Shown here one piece after another: positions 9,022 to 17,747 of a stretch of 64,000 bases of DNA. This DNA comes from Bin5 sp965220715. GTDB taxonomy: Bacteria > Chloroflexota > Anaerolineae > Caldilineales > Caldilineaceae. How positions within the stretch are numbered: position 1 is the first letter of the stretch; the number at the start of each line of letters is the position of its first letter. The DNA is taken from positions 3,906,001-3,970,000 of the forward strand of contig OZ244843.1 in the NCBI GenBank assembly GCA_965220715.1. Reading direction: 5' to 3'. Under the pieces are notes generated by a model that saw only the letters and a program-made list of their open reading frames with translations, was not told where the DNA came from and made no database searches. The position numbers were made by a program, and so were the translations under genes.

Positions 9022-10284
9022 TTAACTGCCCGCCAAGTCGGGCATGGGTGACGGGGGGTGAAGCTGCCGCGTGCGCGCCCTGAACTGCATACCCTTCTCG
9101 GCCAGTGCCGCCAGTTCGTCGCTATCTCCCGAAAACCACTCTTTCAGCTGCCGGCGGGAGATCTGGACGTGTTCAACTTCGTCGGCCCAGTCGAAGTCCT
9201 GAAAGGTGGTCATGAGCGGATGGCGCGCCACGTCGCGGCAGAACTCGTACTCGGCGCGTTTGCCCGGTGGATACTTCATCAGGGCAGCCTCAACTCCGAT
9301 CCCCAGCATTGCATAGAGTTCAAGCGGGGTCATTTCGAAGAGGTATTCGATTTCGAAGTCTCGCAAAGGTATCAAAGAGCGGTCGCCATAGACGTGCTCG
9401 GCGGCGGCCTCGCCGAACAGAGAGTGGCGCATCTCATCCCACATGTGGCGGGAGATGGCCAGGTAGAAGGACCAGGGCTGCTCCTCAACCTCCAGGAGGA
9501 CGATGGCCAGCGCCTCGGCGATGGTGATTTCACCCAAACGGGTGGCGATCATCTGCGCAAGACGCTCGGGCAGGCGGCTATTGTCAACGTGGATGATATC
9601 CCAGACGTGGTCAAATGTGTCGTCACGCTTGGGCCTTCTGGCAACTTTGAAGGGATTGCGGCTGCGCACAGGTTGAATGCTACCGGTCCCTGTTTCAACA
9701 TCGCCAGCAATGCCCCCGGCGGCCTGCAGCATCCCCCTGAGCGTGTCAGCCCAACTTTGCGCCCGTTCATCTTCTGCCGTCGTATTCACCAGGTCCCGAT
9801 AGGCGGCTTGCAGAAGACGGAGGGTCTGTTCTTCTTCAGCGACGATTGTGCGCATCAGCCGCACGGACTCATAGTCCGCTAAGCCGTTGGTATGCCTGAC
9901 ATAGTTTCGGTAGGCCTGAAGAAGGGCCGGCTTGAACACCTCTACGAGGGCGGCCAGAAGTTCGACGCCACCTTCAGAAAACATCGCCTCGTCGAGGACG
10001 ACAGCGAGCCGCGCATCGGGAACGTTCTGGCTCTTGGATCTGGATAGGCGCAGTTCGGTAAGCCTGGTTTTCAGCAGGTCGGAATGGATGCCATCCTCGT
10101 ATTGGAGCCGGGACAGCAGGCCTTTCAGATCCCGCTGCGGTGTCGTGACGATATGCGCGGCTTGCAGGAACATGAGGCGCTCTTCGACATAGGAAAACCG
10201 GTGGATCTGGCGAGCGCATTCCTCTACGCTGAGACCGGGCTCTTTGGTCCGCTGCAGGCCGGCGAACTGGTAGATAGCGTTCAT
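9022..10284 (-). CDS. Ferritin-like, possible diiron protein
   Basis: 420 residues, almost all helical, in two similar halves joined by a basic linker (about 200-225). Glu/His pairs of the ferritin-like diiron kind are visible: EER at 35-36 with H44, YEDGIH (63-67), WDEMRH (E284, H287) and WADEVEH (E369, H372). This spacing suggests a four-helix metal site, perhaps in a duplicated domain. I do not recognise a named family with certainty; DUF455 or MiaE-like ferritin-superfamily proteins are the nearest in pattern. No signal peptide. It stands alone between the aldolase and a long intergenic region. Confidence 0.6.
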   Translation of the reverse strand: MNAIYQFAGLQRTKEPGLSVEECARQIHRFSYVEERLMFLQAAHIVTTPQRDLKGLLSRLQYEDGIHSDLLKTRLTELRLSRSKSQNVPDARLAVVLDEAMFSEGGVELLAALVEVFKPALLQAYRNYVRHTNGLADYESVRLMRTIVAEEEQTLRLLQAAYRDLVNTTAEDERAQSWADTLRGMLQAAGGIAGDVETGTGSIQPVRSRNPFKVARRPKRDDTFDHVWDIIHVDNSRLPERLAQMIATRLGEITIAEALAIVLLEVEEQPWSFYLAISRHMWDEMRHSLFGEAAAEHVYGDRSLIPLRDFEIEYLFEMTPLELYAMLGIGVEAALMKYPPGKRAEYEFCRDVARHPLMTTFQDFDWADEVEHVQISRRQLKEWFSGDSDELAALAEKGMQFRARTRQLHPPSPMPDLAGS

Positions 10285-10490
10285 CAGTTAGGCTCTCGAA
10301 GTCTGGCTGGAGTTTGTAGTGAATAGGTAGAAAGCGCAAAACGTGCAGCCAATTCCCCGGTGTTATGATTTCCAGTGACGGGAAAGCGGCGGCAAGTTTG
10401 GAATTCAGTATAGGAGATAGTCGAAGAATCATCAACCATTGCACGATTAGGCAGGGTGTGTCCTTAGTTTTCGAGTGGATGCTGTCTGAA

Positions 10491-10525
10491 TCAGGATTTA
10501 CAGGATTTGGGGATTTTCAGGATTA
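10491..10525. repeat. AGGATT-type short direct repeat block
   Basis: CAGGATT occurs at 10492-10498, 10501-10507 and 10518-10524, with a degenerate GGGGATT copy between the last two, so a unit of about nine bases is repeated four times. Similar CAGGATT-rich blocks turn up in intergenic DNA of many environmental bacterial genomes; that comparison is from memory and was not checked by search. Confidence 0.55.
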
Positions 10526-10629
10526 CAGGCGATCGGTTGATGCCTGTTGCGCGAATCCTTTTTGCGTCGGGTGAAAGGACGGATTGCAAAGGCCCAAAAA
10601 CTTGGGATGCACCAATTAGCCGGCCCTCG

Positions 10630-10658
10630 TTGATAATATGGCGCGATAGTGTTAGAGT
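10630..10658 (+). promoter_or_regulatory. Candidate promoter for the PfkB kinase gene
   Basis: TTGATA (10630-10635), 17 bases, TAGAGT (10653-10658). It lies about 90 bases before the ATG at 10750. This is a moderate match to sigma70 consensus and sequence-only evidence. Confidence 0.3.
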
Positions 10659-10749
10659 CTGAAATACTTGATCTACTTCGCTGGCGGACTGGGACGATGC
10701 GCCAGTTCGGCCATGTCCATCTGACGACTGCTGACGGGGAGACCAGGCT

Positions 10750-11661
10750 ATGCCTGATATTGTGGTAATCGGCAGCTATGTGGTGAGCCTGACTGTGCGC
10801 GTCCCTCGAAAGCCGGTCGTGGGCGAGGCGTTGATTGGCGACCTTTTCGATATGGGGTCTGGCGGCAAGGGCACAAATCAGGCAATTGCCGCGGCGCGAC
10901 TGGGGGCAAAAGTAGAGCTTGTCGCCTGTTTAGGTGACGACACTTTTGCCGATATGGCCGAGCTTCTTTTTGAGAGCGAAGGAATCGCGACGGATCACAT
11001 TCATCGATTTCCACAGACTAATACCGGGGTCGGTCTTGTAACGCTCCTGCCCTCGGGAGACAATTGGATCGTGGGGCACTTGGGGGCCAACCTGTTGATG
11101 CAACCCCATCATGTGGAAGCGGCGGAGCCTCACATCGCCCGGAGCGATGTCGTTATGGCACAACTCGAAGCACCGTTGGACACGGTGTCCCGCGCTTTGG
11201 AACTGGGGCGAAAACATGGAGCCATGACGATCCTCAACCCTGCCCCGGGCCAGACATTGGAGGCCGACATGCTTGCGCATGTAGACGTGTTGACCCCCAA
11301 CGAAAGCGAGACTCGAATCCTGCTCGGGCTAGCGCCCGATGATCCCACGCCAACGCTCGAACTCGCCGGACGGCTGCTCGAGCTGGGAGTGGAAACGATC
11401 GTTGTGACCCGCGGCGAAGAGGGTGCGGTGATTGTAGGCGCACGGGACACTGAGGAGGTTGCGGCGGTTGCGGTACAGGCGCTGGACGTCACCGGCGCCG
11501 GCGACAGTTTTAGCGCTGCGCTGGCCGTTGGTCTCGCCGGGGGCATGGACTTGCGGTCAGCCGTAGAGCAGGCCACCCGCGCCGGCGCCTACACGGCCAC
11601 ACATCTGGGCGTGATCGACGGTCTGCCGACGAGGGCGGAGTTGGAGGCCTTTTCAGGCTGA
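10750..11661 (+). CDS. PfkB/ribokinase family sugar kinase
   Basis: 303 residues with the ribokinase fold: GSGGKGTNQAIAAARLGA (36-53), the QLEAPL segment, LTPNESE and the catalytic DVTGAGDSFSAAL loop with its Asp base and anion hole. These enzymes phosphorylate a sugar hydroxyl with ATP. In E. coli ribokinase the N-terminal GSINAD provides Asn and Asp that grip ribose; the equivalent here is GSYVVS, so both are gone (V11, S13). The true substrate is therefore probably not ribose, and I leave the gene symbol empty. It is followed 88 bases later by a PhyH gene. Confidence 0.85.
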   Translation: MPDIVVIGSYVVSLTVRVPRKPVVGEALIGDLFDMGSGGKGTNQAIAAARLGAKVELVACLGDDTFADMAELLFESEGIATDHIHRFPQTNTGVGLVTLLPSGDNWIVGHLGANLLMQPHHVEAAEPHIARSDVVMAQLEAPLDTVSRALELGRKHGAMTILNPAPGQTLEADMLAHVDVLTPNESETRILLGLAPDDPTPTLELAGRLLELGVETIVVTRGEEGAVIVGARDTEEVAAVAVQALDVTGAGDSFSAALAVGLAGGMDLRSAVEQATRAGAYTATHLGVIDGLPTRAELEAFSG

Positions 11662-11749
11662 ACAATAAAGCTTTCTCGGGATGGCCGCAAGACATTTTAT
11701 TTCCTGGCGAAATACAGACCACTGATTACCTACAAAAGAGGTGGACAGA

Positions 11750-12502
11750 ATGACGACTAAAGACATTCAGGACGGCATTGACCAGATCCGGCAGGATGGC
11801 TACTGTATTCTGCGCGGCCACTTTTCCGTGGACGCGGTCGAGGCTTGCCGCGTGGCTTTCGGTCCCATTGCCGAAGCCTATCTGGCCGAGAACGCCGAAA
11901 AGCCTAATCGAGGACCCAGACGTCACTACATCCCGCTGCCATTTCGCCCACCACTCTACAACTCCGCTTTTTTCAATGACGATACGATTCTCGCGATCGC
12001 TTCCGGGATCCTGGGGGAAAAGATGGTCCTTGACCAGTTCGCCTCCGATACGCCTTACAAAGGCTCAGTGCATCAGGATATCCATGGCGATCTGCAGGCG
12101 TTGTACCCGGAACTGCCCGACGTTATCCTGCCGCCGCATTTCCTGGGAGTGAACTGGCCCTTCGTTGATGTGACTCCAGAACGGGGCCCATTTCAGATGG
12201 CCGAAGGGACGCACTTGCTGCCGAAAGCCGAGGCGCTAGCCCGCATTGAAGCGGGAGAGATCCCGCTGAAATCGCTGTTGATGGAGGTGGGAGACGTAAT
12301 GATCCGCGATCCAAGGTGTCTGCACCGCGGTTCGCCCAACCTTACAAGTACTCCACGCGTCCTGGCCGGATTCGGCCTCGTGCGCTCCTGGTATTACCGC
12401 CACCATATGGACAGACATCCGATCGCGCGCTCATTCTGGGAAACGCTCTCCGACCGGGAGCAGCAACTGTTGCAAAGGTTGGCCATAGACGAAGGGCAGT
12501 AG
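11750..12502 (+). CDS. Phytanoyl-CoA dioxygenase (PhyH) family protein
   Basis: 250 residues from the ATG at 11750, chosen because AGAGGTGG (11737-11744) is placed as its ribosome binding site; a GTG at 11741 inside that site is less likely. Facial triad: H108-x-D110 (SVHQDIH) and H192 (CLHRGSPN), with R203 for 2-oxoglutarate. The PFQMAEGTHLLP stretch is the usual PhyH strand before the distal His. The intact HxD suggests hydroxylation; the substrate is unknown. A glycosidase-like gene starts 41 bases downstream, so the oxygenase may act in the same carbohydrate or glycoside pathway (inference). Confidence 0.85.
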   Translation: MTTKDIQDGIDQIRQDGYCILRGHFSVDAVEACRVAFGPIAEAYLAENAEKPNRGPRRHYIPLPFRPPLYNSAFFNDDTILAIASGILGEKMVLDQFASDTPYKGSVHQDIHGDLQALYPELPDVILPPHFLGVNWPFVDVTPERGPFQMAEGTHLLPKAEALARIEAGEIPLKSLLMEVGDVMIRDPRCLHRGSPNLTSTPRVLAGFGLVRSWYYRHHMDRHPIARSFWETLSDREQQLLQRLAIDEGQ

Positions 12503-12543
12503 ACGAGACTGTCCGACTTTCAGCGCAGAGGGGGAAATCCTCC

Positions 12544-14976
12544 ATGCAATTGGTCATCGACAGGGAACTAGCAAGCGGCCCCAGCCTGGCGGTAGAAAAA
12601 TTGGCCGCCATGCTAGACTTGCAGGGGCAAAAGGTGCGAGTAGTGGATGCACCAGGCGAAGGACCAACGCTTCTCATTGGCATGGCGGGGCGCTCGGAAG
12701 AAGTGGCCAAGGCGCTGGCAATGTCCGGTTTAGAGTGCCCCAGCGCGCCCGAATCTATTCTTCTCAGCCCGCTGTCACCCGACCAGTTTCTTATCGCGGG
12801 CAGCGACGAGCGCGGTCTCACTTACGCACTGCTGGAAGCCGCGCGCGCCATCCAAGTGGCAACGCCGACTGAGAGACGCCGCTCTGCTTCCATGCTCGAC
12901 TATATTCCCACCGAAATTGGCTCTCCCCACCTGAGTTGGCGCAGCATGCAGCTCTTCCTCTGCAATCGGGAACTGGAACGCGAATGGTTTTACAAGGGGG
13001 AGCTTTGGGAAGAATACCTGGATCAGTTGGCGCTCTACCGCTACAACAACCTGAGCCTCACTTTCGGCCACCAGATCGCCTACATGTCGCCTCCCTATCC
13101 GTTCCTGCTGGATCTGCCAGAGTTTCCCAAAGTGCGGGCGGCAGACTTTACGCCGGAACAACGCAGCGACAATCTCAACATGCTCAGGTTCATTTCAATG
13201 AGTGCCCAACTCCGGGGCCTTCACTTCACGCTGGGCATATGGTCTCAGCACGCACACGAATACGGCGAGCCGTTGGTGGAGGGCCTCATTACCGACAACC
13301 TGGCCGCGTACAATGCAGCAGGCCTGGCGCGCGTGCTGGCAGAGTGCCCGGAAATCGACGGCGTCCAATTCCGTATGAACGAAGAGTCGGGAATCGACGA
13401 GGATCGTCAGGCCGAGTTTTACGAGCCACAATTTAGCGCCATCGCCGAGTGCGGCCGCCCTATTCGCCTGGACCTGCGCGCCAAGGGGCTGGCCGAAAGC
13501 ACGATAGACCTGGCGAGGGGCATGGTTCCCAATACTGTTGTCTCGACCAAACATTGGTGCGAGCACCTGGGCATGCCCTATTCGATGCCGATGATCCAGC
13601 GGCGCGACCAGCGCAGCTACCGGCGGTACGGCACATGGGATCTCCTGCGCAAACCGCGCACCTATCCACTGATTCACCGCTTGTGGAGTGCCGGCAGCCA
13701 GCGGGTGCTACTGTGGGGCGAGCCGGAGTGGGTCAGGCGCTTCGTTGGCTCTTGCGCCGCCAGCGGCGACGGCTTCGAAGTCATGGCCCCGCTGACCAAT
13801 AAAGGGGTGCGGGATCAGCAACCCGCGTGGCTGGCCTATTCCGATCGAACTGCCTACCGGGGCCATGCTGAGGAGAGGGAACGCTTCTGGATGTTTACCT
13901 TGCTTTTCGGCCGCCTGGGCTACAACCCCGACGCGGCACCAGAGCTCTGGCGTCGCGAACTGCGCCACCGTTTTGGGGAGGCGGCCGGCGCCACTGAGCA
14001 ACTTTACATGGTGGGAAGCCAAATTTTGCCATTGCTAACCACTGTTCTGCAGATGTCGGCCAGCCTGTGGACGTTTTGGCCGGAACGATACGCCGGCCGC
14101 AGCCTGGACGAGGACGCGCGGGTCGAACCGAGCGATCCGACCCGTTTTTACCGCATAGATGAGTATGTGGAGGACATGCTGGAGGGACGGCTTTGCGGCA
14201 AGTGGACCCCGCCTCAGGTTGCCGAACATCTGCGACAACTGGCAGGTAAGACAAGGACCGCTATCGCCCTCATCGATCAGACAACGACGGAACTGCGCTA
14301 TACCTGTCTCGACTTTACCATTCTCAGTCATCTGGCCGAGTATCATGCCAGCAGGATGGCGGCGGCGACCTACCTGGCGCTCTTTCGACGGACCGATAGG
14401 CGGGGCCTTCTGCCGGTAGTGCTCCAGCATCTGGAGCAGAGCCGGGAGCAGTGGGGCGCGCTGTCGGTGGCTGCCGATGGCAACTACGCCGACGACCTCG
14501 TCTTTGGCTTCCGCGATAAGGGCCACTGCGGGCATTGGAGGGACGATATGGCCGTCGTGGAGCGGGATCTGGCAATGGTCCAGGGGCTCATGAGCGAACG
14601 CGAGCAGACACGGGCGACAACGTTTGAGTGGCCAGGGGGCATCGTTCATCCGCCCGCTCCCGGTTTGAACTTCCGGCCGCCGCTGGAGGCAGAGGCAGGC
14701 ACCGACCTCCCGCTCCGAATCAATCTGGAAGCTTCGGAAGAGCGCTCTGTTCGGGCTGCCCGCTGCTTCTATCGAATCGCCCACCAGGCGCTGGAGTTTG
14801 AGATGATAGAGATGCGGGCGGGTGATGGGAACTACGATACTGTCATTCCCGAAGACGCAATCGATGCCGAGTGGGATCTGATGCTGTTCTTCGAATTCGA
14901 GTTCAGCGACGGGTTGGCGACCCGCTGGCCCGACTGGAGAAACGAGACCCCTTACTTCGTCATTGCGACGCGTTGA
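12544..14976 (+). CDS. Large glycoside hydrolase-like protein (alpha-glucuronidase/GH20-type N-domain)
   Basis: 810 residues from the ATG at 12544 (purine-rich GAGGGGGAAA upstream); the open frame continues further back only as an overlap with the PhyH gene. The N-terminal 120 residues resemble the small domain of GH67 alpha-glucuronidases and GH20 hexosaminidases, ending in the typical ERGLTYALLEAAR. A TIM-barrel-like region follows (SWRSMQLFLCNRE, YRYNNLSLTFGHQ, DGVQFRMNEESG, with several acidic candidates), then a mostly helical C-terminal half. No signal peptide is seen, so it may act on imported oligosaccharides. I cannot name the catalytic residues or the exact GH family, so the assignment is tentative. 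Confidence 0.55.
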   Translation: MQLVIDRELASGPSLAVEKLAAMLDLQGQKVRVVDAPGEGPTLLIGMAGRSEEVAKALAMSGLECPSAPESILLSPLSPDQFLIAGSDERGLTYALLEAARAIQVATPTERRRSASMLDYIPTEIGSPHLSWRSMQLFLCNRELEREWFYKGELWEEYLDQLALYRYNNLSLTFGHQIAYMSPPYPFLLDLPEFPKVRAADFTPEQRSDNLNMLRFISMSAQLRGLHFTLGIWSQHAHEYGEPLVEGLITDNLAAYNAAGLARVLAECPEIDGVQFRMNEESGIDEDRQAEFYEPQFSAIAECGRPIRLDLRAKGLAESTIDLARGMVPNTVVSTKHWCEHLGMPYSMPMIQRRDQRSYRRYGTWDLLRKPRTYPLIHRLWSAGSQRVLLWGEPEWVRRFVGSCAASGDGFEVMAPLTNKGVRDQQPAWLAYSDRTAYRGHAEERERFWMFTLLFGRLGYNPDAAPELWRRELRHRFGEAAGATEQLYMVGSQILPLLTTVLQMSASLWTFWPERYAGRSLDEDARVEPSDPTRFYRIDEYVEDMLEGRLCGKWTPPQVAEHLRQLAGKTRTAIALIDQTTTELRYTCLDFTILSHLAEYHASRMAAATYLALFRRTDRRGLLPVVLQHLEQSREQWGALSVAADGNYADDLVFGFRDKGHCGHWRDDMAVVERDLAMVQGLMSEREQTRATTFEWPGGIVHPPAPGLNFRPPLEAEAGTDLPLRINLEASEERSVRAARCFYRIAHQALEFEMIEMRAGDGNYDTVIPEDAIDAEWDLMLFFEFEFSDGLATRWPDWRNETPYFVIATR

Positions 14977-15059
14977 CAGTCTCGCCAGTGCCACGTGAAG
15001 AAGGAAGCGGTCATCAGGGAAGGCCGCCGAAACGCCGTTACTTCCAACTTTCAGGCTGC

Positions 15060-15374
15060 TCAGCCGATGTGAAAGACCTCTCGCAGATCTGTGGAAACGG
15101 GACTGCTATCGGGATTTGAGGGCATTACGTCTCCCATGTACCGCCACCATTTCTGACAAATCTCCTCGTCGGCGATGCTGTTCCACTGCGTTTCATTCTC
15201 TATCTCAACGTAGGCGAACAGCTGATTGGTCTCGGCGTGCAGAAAGATCGAATAGTTACTGACGCCGTGCGCTTTGAGGGCCGACTCCAGTTCGGGCCAG
15301 ATCGGCGAATGGCGCTGCTCGTACTCCTCGTGCCGGTCGGGATTCACAGACATGACAAATGCTTTTCGAATCAT
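15060..15374 (-). CDS. rhaM: L-rhamnose mutarotase
   Basis: 104 residues, exactly the family size. RhaM interconverts the alpha and beta anomers of L-rhamnose for catabolism. Family residues are present: Tyr18 and His22 in EEYEQRHSPIWPEL, the HAETNQLFAY strand, the WWRYMGDVM segment and the C-terminal NPDSSP..LREVFH. It lies alone on the minus strand, converging on the glycosidase-like gene; no rhaA, rhaB or rhaD is within the window, though the HpaI-type aldolase at 8.2 kb could belong to a rhamnose route. The upstream side is a long non-coding region. Confidence 0.92.
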   Translation of the reverse strand: MIRKAFVMSVNPDRHEEYEQRHSPIWPELESALKAHGVSNYSIFLHAETNQLFAYVEIENETQWNSIADEEICQKWWRYMGDVMPSNPDSSPVSTDLREVFHIG

Positions 15375-16014
15375 TTTTGTCCCTCTTTCTGGTAGTCAAC
15401 GAGCAGTTTACTTTCGACCAACTAATCTCCAACACTGGAAGACAACCCAGTTTTGTTACGTCGCGCACCTGCAAAGATGGTGGCCAAGTCAAGTTCGCCG
15501 AGACGGAAAAGAAGAATCGCCACTATAAGAATACACTGTCGCGGACAGCAAGTTTAGAATATCAGTCTGTGCAGGTGAGAAGGTTCTGATTAACGACCGA
15601 ATGTGCGTCAAACAAGCGGTGACAACCGGACGGCAATCACTTATGCAAGTGAAACTGTCCCCCCAATTGCAGCCTTGCTGCAGCTTAGGGCAGATGATCG
15701 AATCAGGCAAGTCCCGGTCTGTATCTGGAGTTGACACAGAAGTGAGGGCGAGATACTGGCCTAAACTGCGACAGGACAGTGAGTACCCAAAACCAGGTGA
15801 TCTGGTTGACCTACGATGTCACATTCACCTTATGCTAATGCAGAAAAACCAGCTAGACTTATGCCACTAGGCAGTAGAGTCCACCAGTGTCGGGAGTCCG
15901 TGAGTCAGTCCTGATCCCGTAGAGTAAGAACTCGCCACGAAAGTTCAACTCTACCTGAAGACGGCATTGAATGCTGAACTTCCGTCGATAATTCCCTCTG
16001 AAGGAGGAGCTAGA
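15375..16014. other. Long intergenic region with two small hairpins (640 bp)
   Basis: It separates divergent genes. No frame is supported by a ribosome binding site. Two hairpins lie close together: CACTT/AAGTG (15638-15651) and TGCAGC/GCTGCA (15668-15682), separated by a run AAACTGTCCCCCC. The C-run and hairpins could be a decayed repeat element, but I cannot match them to a known one. Confidence 0.4.
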
Positions 16015-17598
16015 ATGAATCCCTCACGTGAGTCACTAATCATAGCGGCCATACTAGCCTTGGTTGTATTGTCTGCTTGCCAACCAATACAGCCGCTAAC
16101 CGAAGGAGGCGAAGCCCCAACCGCCGCAGCCACTCCTGTCCATACGGAAACGTTCGACGCGTCCAAGTATGAGAATGTCTGGGTCCTGGCGATCGAAGAG
16201 ATCGAGAACGAGGGACGTTCACTGCTCCGCATCTCATATCCCGTAACGGAGCAGGAAGCGATCAACGCCCGCATGGAAGCGGTTACGCAGGAATTCATTG
16301 ACGAATACCGGATCGACGCAGCCCAGAACGAAAAGGGCTATCAGGAGTACAAGGGGGCCACATTCATCACCCACTACCGCCAACACTTTGACGTCGGAGT
16401 CGCAAACGAAAACATAATTTTTTTTGATATTGTGCGGTCAATACATACAGGTGGCACGGGCAATTCTTTCGTTGTCGGTTACATCTTTGATCGTCGCAGT
16501 GGCACCGAACTGTCCATCCCCGATCTATTTGTCGACGACAGCTACCTTGAGCGTCTCTCGACTCTGACTAGGGAAGTCCTGGCAGAGCGCGTCAGAAAGG
16601 AAGAGTTGGCGAGCGGCCTGGAATGGGTAGAGAGAGGCACAGCTCCAACAGCAGAGAACTTCGATAACATCCTCTTTCGAGAAGACGGAACAGTTCTGGT
16701 CATGTTTGACAAGTATCAAGTTGCCGCCGGCGTAGCTGGAGTAGTCGAAGTTTCGTTGCCCGTGGCCGCGATTGCCGATCTGCTTAAGCCGGAAATCCGG
16801 CGCCTCCTGGGCGTTCAAGCAGAGGCGGCAACCCTGAGAACGGAGTTTGCCAAGGCATTGGAGAACGTCCGGGCAGCGAATCAGCCGAATTTGCCAGCGG
16901 TGGTTCGGGCGTTTTCCCCGGCAGTTGTACAGTCGAATCTACTGACAGCGGTACAGGCAGGTTCGCCGGCAGAGGATGAGATCAACTGCTATGAAGTTGG
17001 TTGTGTGGCCCTCACTTTCGATGACGGTCCATCGCGCTATACGGAAGGCTTGCTGGACATTCTCAAAGAGCATAATGTCAAGGCAACCTTTTTCGTCCTC
17101 GGGGCCCAAGTCCGTATCCAATCCGAAACCGTTTACCGAATGTTTGAGGAAGGGCATCAGATAGGAAATCATACCTGGGATCATCCCAATCTAACCAAAA
17201 TGTCTGATGCAGGGATCCGCGAACAGTTGAAGCTGACCGACGACCTCATCACCCAGATCATCGGCGTACCGACACCGTTTCTGCGTCCACCCTATGGCGC
17301 ATACAATGACCGCGTGTTGGCGGCAACAGGCGTGCCAATCATATTCTGGAGCGTGGATCCCCTGGACTGGCGGGATCGTGACGCAGAAGTTGTGGCAGCC
17401 AGAATCATAATATCGCCCGTTGGGGCGATCATTCTGGCCCATGACATTCACAGGACCACTGTCGCCGCGGTACCAGCTATTATCGCGGCGCTCAAAGGCC
17501 GAGGGATCCACTTTGTAACCGTGGCGAAACTGTTCGAACCACAGACTCTGCTACCGGAGAATGTCTACATAAATCAGCCTGATTCCCCTTCCGAATAG
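16015..17598 (+). CDS. PdaC-like polysaccharide deacetylase lipoprotein
   Basis: 527 residues from the ATG at 16015, fixed by AAGGAGGAG just upstream (16001-16009). Lipoprotein signal with lipobox LSAC (Cys22). Residues about 50-265 form a DUF4163/DUF3298 (PdaC/RsiV-type) module; residues about 328-515 are a NodB deacetylase domain with all motifs: TFDDGPS (D336, D337), GNHTWDHP (metal His386 and His390), RPPYGAYN (R424), DPLDW and LAHDIH (His476). B. subtilis PdaC has the same order and deacetylates peptidoglycan MurNAc; here the target could be cell wall or an external N-acetylated polysaccharide. It is membrane-anchored on the outer face. Monocistronic, 149 bases before the sulfatase. Confidence 0.87.
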   Translation: MNPSRESLIIAAILALVVLSACQPIQPLTEGGEAPTAAATPVHTETFDASKYENVWVLAIEEIENEGRSLLRISYPVTEQEAINARMEAVTQEFIDEYRIDAAQNEKGYQEYKGATFITHYRQHFDVGVANENIIFFDIVRSIHTGGTGNSFVVGYIFDRRSGTELSIPDLFVDDSYLERLSTLTREVLAERVRKEELASGLEWVERGTAPTAENFDNILFREDGTVLVMFDKYQVAAGVAGVVEVSLPVAAIADLLKPEIRRLLGVQAEAATLRTEFAKALENVRAANQPNLPAVVRAFSPAVVQSNLLTAVQAGSPAEDEINCYEVGCVALTFDDGPSRYTEGLLDILKEHNVKATFFVLGAQVRIQSETVYRMFEEGHQIGNHTWDHPNLTKMSDAGIREQLKLTDDLITQIIGVPTPFLRPPYGAYNDRVLAATGVPIIFWSVDPLDWRDRDAEVVAARIIISPVGAIILAHDIHRTTVAAVPAIIAALKGRGIHFVTVAKLFEPQTLLPENVYINQPDSPSE

Positions 17599-17747
17599 GC
17601 TGCCAGCAAGTCGGGCTGCGACAGATCGGGTTTGGAGGAGACTCTGCCTTCGTGCCCCTGCCAGCCGGGTTGTCGCATCTTTTGTGGACGAATTGAATTG
17701 CAAGTGTCAGGACACATACGCGGCGGAAAGCCAGATGGAAATCAGAC

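Larger units (their letters stand above)
10285..10749. other. Intergenic region with short AGGATT repeats (465 bp)
   Basis: It lies between divergent genes. Apart from the AGGATT repeat block (10491-10525) and a promoter-like pair before the kinase gene, nothing coding is supported; a 69-codon frame across the repeat has no ribosome binding site. Confidence 0.5.

Noticed and set aside
9058..9882. Long plus-strand frame (274 codons) opposite the ferritin-like gene
   Set aside because: Antisense shadow: no ribosome binding site or recognisable domain, and the minus-strand frame carries repeated metal motifs.
12316..12543. 76-codon extension of the glycosidase-like gene
   Set aside because: It lies inside and just after the PhyH gene in a different frame; the ATG at 12544 has a ribosome binding site.
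15359..15870. Short plus-strand frames of 76 and 89 codons in the region before the deacetylase gene
   Set aside because: No ribosome binding site, no similarity to any family I recognise, and they run through hairpins.
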